From: an uncultured Clostridia bacterium
GTDB taxonomy: Bacteria; Bacillota; Clostridia; Oscillospirales; Oscillospiraceae
DNA length: 11,166 nt
Assembly (NCBI GenBank): GCA_946184215.1
Contig: CAMHER010000051.1
Location: forward strand, 1 to 11,166
Direction of reading: 5' to 3'
The position numbers and the translations under genes are program-made. The notes under the pieces are model-generated. The model did no database searches and was not told the origin of the DNA. It saw only the letters and a list, made by a program, of their open reading frames with translations. Every line of letters starts with the position of its first letter. Within the stretch, counting starts at the first letter, position 1. Positions 6,861 through 11,166 of the stretch are shown here, piece by piece.

Positions 6861-7526
6861 TCAGGTCATGTCCCGTTCCAGATAGAACTCATTCTTATGA
6901 AAGCGAAGCAGCCCGTCCCGCTGCATTTTGCCCAGTTCGCTGGACAGTGCGCTGCGATCCACTCCCAGATAATCGGCCAGCTCCTGCCGCGAAAAAGGAA
7001 TACGGAAATGACTGCTGCCTTTTTCCTGAGCCTGATAGGAGAGATAGGAGAGCAGCCGCTCCCGGATCGATCGGGAGGCGGTATGCATCATGCGGGCGGA
7101 GAGCCCGAGGTTTTTTGACGCTGAGATGCGGACCAGATTCTGGATGATCTGATTGTGAAAGTCACAGCCGCTGGAGCAGGTGTTCAACAGCCTGAACATG
7201 TCGAGAAAAACAACCGTGCACTCCTCGCTGGCCACGACGTCCGCCAGCAGCTCTTTGCCGGGAATGGCGGCATAGGTCTCGGCAAAGATCTGCCCTGCCT
7301 CCACGTGGCCGAAGATGTGGCTGTCGCCCCAATAGAAATTGACCACGATGTTGACACTCCCAAGCTCGACAAGCCCGATCTCGCGCACCGTCTCGCCCGC
7401 ACGATAGATCGTGCTGCCCTTTGCAAAACGCTTTTCGTGCGCGTTGAGGCAGGATAGAAGCGCACCCAGATCTTCTTCCCGGATGCCGCGGAACAGTTCT
7501 GACTGGACCAGCAGCGAAAGATTCAT
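6861..7526 (-). CDS. Crp/Fnr-family transcriptional regulator
   Basis: A 221-residue regulator. The N-terminal cyclic-nucleotide-binding-like beta-barrel spans about 8-125 (STIYRAGE near 38-45, LGSVNIVV near 55-62, GQIFAE near 78-83), followed by a dimerisation helix. The Crp-type winged helix is at about 150-218, with recognition region FSRQELADYLGVDRSALSSE (178-197). It lacks an Fnr N-terminal cysteine cluster. Cysteines are at 26, 103, 117 and 121; the CSSGC pair (117-121) sits where cAMP-type sensors have their ligand pocket/C-helix junction, suggesting redox, heme or metal sensing (inference). The MNL start at 7526 is chosen because GGGAGGGG lies just upstream. The open frame continues upstream to 7850 only because it reads antisense through the DUF1858 gene. 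Likely binds the palindrome at 7544-7561, activating the divergent gene and controlling itself. Confidence 0.9.
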   Translation of the reverse strand: MNLSLLVQSELFRGIREEDLGALLSCLNAHEKRFAKGSTIYRAGETVREIGLVELGSVNIVVNFYWGDSHIFGHVEAGQIFAETYAAIPGKELLADVVASEECTVVFLDMFRLLNTCSSGCDFHNQIIQNLVRISASKNLGLSARMMHTASRSIRERLLSYLSYQAQEKGSSHFRIPFSRQELADYLGVDRSALSSELGKMQRDGLLRFHKNEFYLERDMT

Positions 7527-7543
7527 ACAAGCCCCTCCCAAAA

Positions 7544-7561
7544 ATGTTGTTTTAACAACAT
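7544..7561. promoter_or_regulatory. Crp/Fnr-type palindromic operator
   Basis: ATGTTGTT-TT-AACAACAT is a perfect 8-bp inverted repeat with a two-base spacer in the divergent intergenic region. Its centre (7552.5) is 41.5 bases upstream of the start predicted from the -10 box at 7582-7587, the standard class II position for Crp/Fnr activators. For the minus-strand regulator gene it lies in the leader just downstream of a candidate promoter, which would suit autorepression. Confidence 0.75.
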
Positions 7562-7574
7562 ACATTCCGGGCTT

Positions 7575-7603
7575 ATTGTAGTATGATCGCGTCAGAAAAG
7601 CAA
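7575..7603 (-). promoter_or_regulatory. Candidate promoter of the Crp/Fnr regulator
   Basis: On the minus strand, TTGCTT (7603-7598) and TACAAT (7580-7575) are 17 bases apart, with a predicted start near 7568. The operator would then occupy about +8 to +25, consistent with negative autoregulation. It overlaps the divergent promoter. The -35 matches only its first three bases. Confidence 0.4.
7582..7587 (+). promoter_or_regulatory. -10 box of an activator-dependent promoter
   Basis: TATGAT at 7582-7587 has no recognisable -35 hexamer at 16-18 bases; the sequence there (CATACA) is part of the operator edge. The predicted start is near 7594, giving a leader of about 26 nt containing AGGAGG (7605-7610). 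A missing -35 with an operator at -41.5 implies that transcription needs the bound regulator. Confidence 0.65.
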
Positions 7604-7619
7604 GAGGAGGTCTCCTAAA

Positions 7620-7829
7620 ATGGAATATGTCAATGAAAAAACTCTGATCGGCGAGATCGTCAATACCTATCCCGAAAGCATAGAAGTGCTGCTGGGTGTC
7701 GGCATGCACTGCCTCGGCTGCCCTGCGTCCCAGGCTGAGAGTCTGGAGGATGCCTGCGCGGTTCACGGCCTTGATCCGGTGGTCGTGGCAAAGGCCGTCA
7801 ACAGCGCCATCGCCGCCGAGCGGAAATAA
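7620..7829 (+). CDS. DUF1858 / hybrid-cluster-associated redox disulfide protein
   Basis: A 69-residue protein of the family represented by DUF1858 and TIGR03980. The pattern is an N-terminal helix (LIGEIVNTYPESIEVLLG), then GMHCLGCPAS with a CxxC pair (about 31-34) and a C-terminal helix containing LEDACAVHGLDP. Members are often encoded near, or fused to, hybrid cluster (prismane) proteins and are thought to act as redox disulfides, probably in nitrosative or oxidative stress handling; the exact role is not established. No hybrid cluster protein gene lies in the window. AGGAGG at 7605-7610 supports the ATG at 7620. Its promoter is probably controlled by the divergent Crp/Fnr regulator, a pairing that fits a redox response. 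Confidence 0.9.
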   Translation: MEYVNEKTLIGEIVNTYPESIEVLLGVGMHCLGCPASQAESLEDACAVHGLDPVVVAKAVNSAIAAERK

Positions 7830-7914
7830 GCTTCGCCGGAGTAAAAACAAAAAGATGCCAGACAGCGCACGGACAAGTTCCTGCGCTGTCCTTCATCCGG
7901 GAAGCTTTTCTTTT
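7830..7914 (+). terminator. Composite stem-loop terminator after the DUF1858 gene
   Basis: An outer stem pairs GCTTCGCCGGA (7830-7840) with TCCGGGAAGC (7896-7905) with one bulge, and is directly followed by TTTTCTTTT. Inside it a strong hairpin pairs GACAGCGCA (7861-7869) with TGCGCTGTC (7882-7890), extended by a few more pairs. The outer stem begins right after the stop codon. The two-layer form is unusual, but the U-rich run after the outer stem supports termination. Confidence 0.55.
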
Positions 7915-7932
7915 CAAAAGGAAAAGTTCTGC

Positions 7933-7961
7933 TTGACTTTTTACGCGTTGGTACATATAAT
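7933..7961 (+). promoter_or_regulatory. Strong promoter of tRNA-Pro
   Basis: TTGACT (7933-7938) and a perfect TATAAT (7956-7961) with a 17-base spacer. The predicted start near 7968 leaves a 43-base 5' leader to be removed from the tRNA precursor. Confidence 0.88.
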
Positions 7962-8010
7962 ATAAAAGCTGTCCGGAAAAAACGGGGGGCGCCCAATCAA
8001 ATGACGATTT

Positions 8011-8086
8011 CGGGGTGTAGCGCAGATGGTAGCGCGCTTGGTTCGGGACCAAGAGGCCCGGAGTTCAAATCTCCGCACTCCGACCA
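8011..8086 (+). tRNA. tRNA-Pro (anticodon CGG)
   Basis: A complete 76-nt cloverleaf. Acceptor stem CGGGGTG/CACTCCG has one G-U pair and the C1-G72 pair with A73 typical of bacterial tRNA-Pro. The D stem is GCGC/GCGC with loop AGATGGTA. The anticodon stem is CTTGG/CCAAG with loop TTCGGGA, placing CGG at 8044-8046 to read CCG codons. The T arm is CGGAG-TTCAAAT-CTCCG. CCA (8084-8086) is encoded. It is a single-gene transcript between its own promoter and terminator. Confidence 0.97.
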
Positions 8087-8090
8087 CATG

Positions 8091-8125
8091 AAAACGCCGA
8101 AGCCGCAAGGCTTTCGGCGTTTTTT
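8091..8125 (+). terminator. Intrinsic terminator of tRNA-Pro
   Basis: ACGCCGAAGCC (8094-8104) pairs with GGCTTTCGGCGT (8109-8120) with one bulged base, around a GCAA loop, followed by a T-run (8120-8125). It begins four bases after the tRNA CCA end. Confidence 0.93.
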
Positions 8126-8198
8126 GCTTTTGCGGCCTTGTTCTGCTTCAGTCAGCGGTAGAACCGATCATGTGCCGGAAAAGGAGAAGAAAAAACAT

Positions 8199-8227
8199 TT
8201 CCCTTTCTCCAATGCGTCGTGTATAAT
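8199..8227 (+). promoter_or_regulatory. Candidate promoter of the leucine-rich hypothetical gene
   Basis: A perfect TATAAT at 8222-8227 is preceded at 17 bases by TTCCCT (8199-8204), a weak -35. The predicted start is near 8234, about 54 bases before the ATG at 8288. Confidence 0.55.
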
Positions 8228-8287
8228 AACAACAGCAAATGACAAAATATGACGCTGCGGCTCACTCGGCCGCGGAACGGAGGAAAC

Positions 8288-8776
8288 ATGCAGACCAAAG
8301 AAGCCATAGAAAAGGTACTTGACGCTCTCGGCGATAACCCGGAAGTTGCGAAAAGCATGGAGAACGACGTGGAGGGGACGCTCCGCACACTGGTGGGAAA
8401 CGAGGTCAGTGAACAGGATTTTGCCAACCTCACCAAGGGTACCGGCAAGCTCTTCTCCGACAAGGCCATTGCGGCGCTTTTTCTCAAGCTGCTGAAGAAA
8501 AAGGCCAACCGCAGCGGTTTAGTCAAGCTGCTGCTGAAGGTCGGCGGCGTTTCACTGCTGATCAAGCTGCTGGGCAAGAGCAAGAAGGAAGACGATGACG
8601 ACAGCTCGCTGCTCTCCTCTCTGCTGGGCAGCTCTGTGGGCACCAATTTGCTGTTGAGCCTGATCGGAAAGAAGACCGACGAGATCCCCGCTCTCTCCGC
8701 ACTGCTGGGGGCGGCGGACGGAAAGGACGATAAGACCGGGCTTCTCGGCACGCTCCTCGGCAGCATCCTGAAATAA
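8288..8776 (+). CDS. Leucine-rich hypothetical protein
   Basis: A 162-residue protein with no family I recognise. The first 70 residues look like a soluble helical domain (MQTKEAIEKVLDALGDNPEV). A basic, Leu/Val-rich amphipathic stretch follows (about 66-97, KLLKKKANRSGLVKLLLKVG), then an acidic EDDDD (101-105). Three related leucine motifs end the protein: SLLSSLLGSS (107-116), ALSALLGAA (135-143) and GLLGTLLGSI (151-160). There is no signal peptide or clear membrane span, although the hydrophobic segments could associate with a membrane. ATG at 8288 follows GGAGG closely; the upstream ATG at 8249 lacks an SD. It is monocistronic, with its own promoter and a strong hairpin after it. Confidence 0.82.
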   Translation: MQTKEAIEKVLDALGDNPEVAKSMENDVEGTLRTLVGNEVSEQDFANLTKGTGKLFSDKAIAALFLKLLKKKANRSGLVKLLLKVGGVSLLIKLLGKSKKEDDDDSSLLSSLLGSSVGTNLLLSLIGKKTDEIPALSALLGAADGKDDKTGLLGTLLGSILK

Positions 8777-8786
8777 GACGTTTTTA

Positions 8787-8821
8787 CGCAAGGCGGCAGA
8801 CCTTTGGCCTGCCGCCTTGCG
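8787..8821 (+). terminator. Long hairpin without a U-run
   Basis: CGCAAGGCGGC (8787-8797) pairs perfectly with GCCGCCTTGCG (8811-8821), and further pairing continues into the loop. No U-run follows, and the T5 at 8781-8785 lies before the stem. It comes 10 bases after the stop codon, so it may protect the 3' end or act as a non-canonical terminator. Confidence 0.5.
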
Positions 8822-8828
8822 CTGCCTG

Positions 8829-8857
8829 TCATACTGGCGCTGCCGCCGCCATATAGT
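8829..8857 (+). promoter_or_regulatory. Sigma-E-like sporulation promoter candidate
   Basis: TCATACT (8829-8835) and CATATAGT (8850-8857), 14 bases apart, each differ by one base from the B. subtilis sigma-E consensus as I remember it (-35 KMATATT, -10 CATACAnT). No good sigma-A promoter is visible here. The predicted start near 8863 would give a very short leader beginning almost at the SD GGGAGG. In B. subtilis the spoIVF operon is sigma-E dependent, so the placement before an M50 protease gene is apt. Confidence 0.5.
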
Positions 8858-8876
8858 GGGACAGGGAGGTGGGCGT

Positions 8877-9119
8877 ATGGACAAGGTCAAGATCTTCGTC
8901 GCCTCGGCGCTCTTCATCCTGTTGACGGTCCTCAAGCTGCTCTTTCCCGGCCAGCTTGACATACTTCGGCAGGAGGCCGACCGGCTGAAGGCGACGGAGA
9001 AGGATTACAAGGGAACGGTCGAGGCGATCGGACGCTGTCTCAGCGACAGAAGCTTCGGGGAAAAACTGGTAGCCGTATTCCGGGAATACGAGCAGGAGGA
9101 GACGGAAGAGGAAACATGA
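8877..9119 (+). CDS. Small single-pass membrane protein upstream of the M50 protease
   Basis: An 80-residue protein with one hydrophobic segment at about 5-24, followed by a charged helical tail (LDILRQEADRLKATEKDYKG near 27-46) and a very acidic end (EQEETEEET). It occupies the position of SpoIVFA relative to SpoIVFB in B. subtilis but is far shorter, and no LytM/M23 domain is visible, so it cannot be called SpoIVFA. Its TGA overlaps the next start (ATGA at 9116-9119), implying coupled translation and perhaps a complex with the protease. ATG at 8877 follows GGGAGG; the earlier in-frame ATG at 8817 lies inside the hairpin and gives an unlikely Arg/Cys-rich extension. No named family recognised. 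Confidence 0.8.
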   Translation: MDKVKIFVASALFILLTVLKLLFPGQLDILRQEADRLKATEKDYKGTVEAIGRCLSDRSFGEKLVAVFREYEQEETEEET

Positions 9120-9718
9120 AGCAGCGATTTGCCATCAGCACCGGGGCCATCCTGCTCGGCGCGTTTTTGTATGCCGTGGCCGACCTCTCCGAACTTGCCT
9201 CCGTCCTGACGCCGGCGATCGTACATGAGCTGGGACATATCGTGGCACTGCGGCTCTACGGCCTGCGGATCCGCCGTTTCAGCGCGGATCTGCGGGGCTT
9301 CTGTATCGAATACGGCGGCTTCTGCACGCCGCTTGGACATGCGGTGTCGGCCCTTTCCGGACCGGCGGCGGGGCTGGCCTATGCCTTTGCCGCCTCTTAT
9401 TTCGGAAAGCAGAGCGGCAACGAGGTGCTTACGCTCTCGGCCGGGGTGAGTCTGCTGCTGAGCGTGTTCAACCTGCTGCCGATCCTGCCTCTGGACGGCG
9501 GACGCGTCTTTTCCATCGCTGCCTGCGAGCTGCTGGGGGGTCGAAGAGGGGACAGGCTGACAAAAGCTGTGAGCCTGGTGCTTGCCACCGCTCTGCTGAT
9601 GGGCGGGACCTGGCTGATGTGGCAGGGCGAGGGCACGGCTCTGACCCTCGCCGCGCTATGGCTGCTGATCGCCCAGCCGGAGAACGCCGTACTTGTCAAA
9701 CGAAACGAGTTGATATAA
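9116..9718 (+). CDS. M50 family intramembrane metalloprotease, SpoIVFB-like
   Basis: A 200-residue membrane protease of the site-2 protease family. The zinc motif HELGH is at 37-41 (His37, Glu38, His41) inside a hydrophobic segment, and the second metal-site motif NLLPILPLDGGR is at 119-130 with Asp127. SGPAAG (81-86) is also typical. There is no CBS or PDZ domain, so it is a compact form. In B. subtilis, SpoIVFB cleaves pro-sigma-K in the mother-cell membrane. In Clostridia an M50 gene followed by a TIGR03960 radical SAM gene, a TIGR03936 gene, RNase G and rplU is a gene order I recall, and the first two are seen here. SpoIVFB orthology is therefore likely but not proven, and pro-sigma-K cleavage is inferred. 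Translation is coupled to the 80-residue gene before it. Confidence 0.9.
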   Translation: MKQRFAISTGAILLGAFLYAVADLSELASVLTPAIVHELGHIVALRLYGLRIRRFSADLRGFCIEYGGFCTPLGHAVSALSGPAAGLAYAFAASYFGKQSGNEVLTLSAGVSLLLSVFNLLPILPLDGGRVFSIAACELLGGRRGDRLTKAVSLVLATALLMGGTWLMWQGEGTALTLAALWLLIAQPENAVLVKRNELI

Positions 9719-9751
9719 AATACAGATAATTCTGAAAAAACGGAGAGCACC

Positions 9752-11166
9752 ATGGATAGACGATTGGAACGCATCCTGCCCCGCGTGCAGAAGCCTGCGC
9801 GCTATACCGGCGGTGAATATAACCAGATCATCAAAAACAAGGACGAGGTGGAGCTCCGCCTTGCCTTCTGTTTTCCGGACACCTATGAGATCGGCATGTC
9901 GAACCTGGGCATGAAGATCCTGTATAAAACCATGAACAGCCTGCCCTTCGTCTGGTGCGAGCGCGCTTTTGCTCCCTGGGGCGATATGTACGAGGAGATG
10001 AAGAAGGCAAACATGCCCCTCTATGCCCTGGAGAGCGGCGACAGCCTGGATCAGTTTGATGCGCTGGCCTTCTCCATCGGCTATGAGATGGCCTACACCA
10101 CGGTGCTGGACATGCTGGACATGGCGGGGATCCCGCTGCGCAGCGCGGACAGGCCGGAACTGCTTCCGATCGTCTTCGCCGGCGGCTCCGCCTGCGTCAA
10201 CGGCGAGCCCATGGCCCCCTTTATGGACCTGTTCGTCATCGGCGAGGGCGAGGAGATGAACAACGAGCTGCTCACGCTCCTGCGTCAGGCCAAGGCCGAG
10301 GGCTGGAGCAAGAAACAGTTCCTGCGCGCGGCGTCGCATATCGGCGGTGTGTATGTGCCGAGCCTGTATGACGTGGCGTATAACGACGACGGAACCGTGA
10401 AGTCCATCACCGCCAGGGATGGCGCGCCGGAGAAGGTGCAAAAGCGCATCGTCGAGGATCTTGACGCCGCGCCCTATCCCACCGATCCCATCGTCCCCTC
10501 CACCGAGGTCGTGCAGGACAAGGTGGATATCGAGCTCTTCCGCGGCTGTGTGCGCGGCTGCCGCTTCTGCCAGGCGGGTCATATTTACCGCCCGATCCGC
10601 GCCAAGAAACCGGAGACGCTGATCCGCCAGGGTATCGAGACGCTGCAGAACACCGGCTATGAGGACGTGACGCTTCTCTCCCTTTCCACAAGCGACTACC
10701 GACAGCTGACCGAACTCTGTGACGGGCTGCTGGCATACTGCGAGCCGAGAAGCATCGGTCTGGCTCTGCCCTCCCTGCGCGCGGACAACTTCTCGATGGA
10801 GCTGATGGAGCGACTGCAGCGCGTGCGCAAGACGGGGCTGACCTTTGCCGTCGAGGGCGGCAGCCAGCGTCTGCGCGACGCGATCAACAAAAACGTAACG
10901 GAGGAGGAGCTGCTGCACACCTGTGCCATCGCCTTTGCGGGCGGGTGGAACAGCGTGAAGCTGTATTACATGCTCGGCCTGCCCACCGAGACGGACGAGG
11001 ATATCCGCGGCATCGCGGACATGGCCGACCAGGTGCTGCACTGCTGGCGTGAAAACGCAAAGAACAAGAACCGCGGCGTGCGCATCACGATCTCGACCTC
11101 CTGCTTTATCCCCAAGCCGCACAGCCCCTTCCAGTGGGAGGCGCAGATCAGCAAGGAGGAATACCT
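9752..11166 (+). CDS. B12-binding-like/radical SAM protein, TIGR03960 type (partial, 3' end missing)
   Basis: 471 codons are present with no stop; the window ends inside the gene. The start MDRRLERILPRVQKPARYTG is typical of the family. The first ~225 residues are a B12-binding-like Rossmann domain (GMSNLGMKILY near 49-59; FAGGSACVNGEP; VIGEGEE). The radical SAM domain follows, with its 4Fe-4S motif CVRGCRFC (Cys266, Cys270, Cys273), and later LYYMLGLPTE, typical of radical SAM barrels. Whether cobalamin binds is uncertain. The family is widespread in Clostridia and Actinobacteria next to or fused with a TIGR03936 (DUF2344) protein; I know of no settled reaction. CGGAGAG lies five bases before the ATG. 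It is 33 bp after the M50 gene, probably the same operon. The long minus-strand open frame beneath it is a codon-bias shadow. Confidence 0.93.
   Translation, partial: MDRRLERILPRVQKPARYTGGEYNQIIKNKDEVELRLAFCFPDTYEIGMSNLGMKILYKTMNSLPFVWCERAFAPWGDMYEEMKKANMPLYALESGDSLDQFDALAFSIGYEMAYTTVLDMLDMAGIPLRSADRPELLPIVFAGGSACVNGEPMAPFMDLFVIGEGEEMNNELLTLLRQAKAEGWSKKQFLRAASHIGGVYVPSLYDVAYNDDGTVKSITARDGAPEKVQKRIVEDLDAAPYPTDPIVPSTEVVQDKVDIELFRGCVRGCRFCQAGHIYRPIRAKKPETLIRQGIETLQNTGYEDVTLLSLSTSDYRQLTELCDGLLAYCEPRSIGLALPSLRADNFSMELMERLQRVRKTGLTFAVEGGSQRLRDAINKNVTEEELLHTCAIAFAGGWNSVKLYYMLGLPTETDEDIRGIADMADQVLHCWRENAKNKNRGVRITISTSCFIPKPHSPFQWEAQISKEEY

Noticed and set aside
7527..7850. N-terminal extension of the Crp/Fnr regulator to 7850
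   Set aside because: It would read antisense through the DUF1858 gene, the operator and both promoters. A clear SD precedes the ATG at 7526, where the family begins.
8011..8086. tRNA-Pro as an integration site
   Set aside because: No integrase gene or repeated copy of the tRNA 3' end was seen in the window.
8001..8252. Plus-strand open frame across the tRNA region
   Set aside because: It runs through tRNA-Pro and its terminator and has no SD.
9656..11122. A 488-codon minus-strand open frame
   Set aside because: It lies opposite the TIGR03960-type radical SAM gene, which has its family motifs in the plus frame. The antisense translation has no recognisable domain and no supporting SD; GC-rich codon bias explains it.

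Overview
The window is a GC-rich bacterial chromosomal segment. It most likely comes from a spore-forming or spore-lineage member of the Clostridia (Firmicutes), possibly an Oscillospiraceae/Ruminococcaceae-type organism. The evidence is purine-rich Shine-Dalgarno (SD) sequences before nearly every gene, sigma-A-type promoters, a tRNA with an encoded CCA end, and a SpoIVFB-like M50 protease followed by a TIGR03960-type radical SAM protein, a gene order I recognise from Clostridia. The taxonomic call is inference; there is no rRNA or other direct marker. All named families were assigned by reading motifs, not by database search.

Region 1 (1-5963) holds the tail of an unidentified gene, a strong terminator, a promoter, and then one long plus-strand transcription unit. 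This contains a tandemly duplicated two-gene cassette: a membrane-anchored phosphodiester glycosidase (NAGPA/DUF2233 type) followed by an overlapping single-pass membrane protein of unknown family, then the same pair again. The unit ends with a GT2 glycosyltransferase fused to a GtrA-like membrane domain. Together these suggest surface-glycan work: the GT2-GtrA protein would make and possibly flip a polyprenyl-phosphate sugar, and the two glycosidase/partner pairs would act outside the membrane on a glycan phosphodiester. This cassette is the best candidate for an undescribed system here.

Region 2 (5964-7829) holds two minus-strand genes, a TraX-family membrane protein and a Crp/Fnr-family regulator. 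Divergent from the regulator is a 69-residue CxxC protein of the DUF1858 / hybrid-cluster-associated redox disulfide family. An 18-bp palindrome lies between the divergent genes. Its centre falls at -41.5 relative to the start site predicted from a TATGAT -10 box that lacks a -35 box, which is class II activator geometry.

Region 3 (7830-8777) holds a composite stem-loop terminator, a strong promoter, tRNA-Pro(CGG) with its own terminator, and a leucine-rich hypothetical protein with its own promoter. Region 4 (8778-11166) starts with a U-less strong hairpin and a sigma-E-like promoter. It continues with an 80-residue single-pass protein, the M50 protease (ATGA overlap), and the first 471 codons of a B12-binding-like/radical SAM protein that runs off the end.

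No insertion sequences, CRISPR arrays, prophage genes or origins were seen. No plus- or minus-strand stretch over 300 bases lacks a gene; the longest gaps (27-213, 7830-8010, 8087-8287) are filled by the regulatory elements listed.
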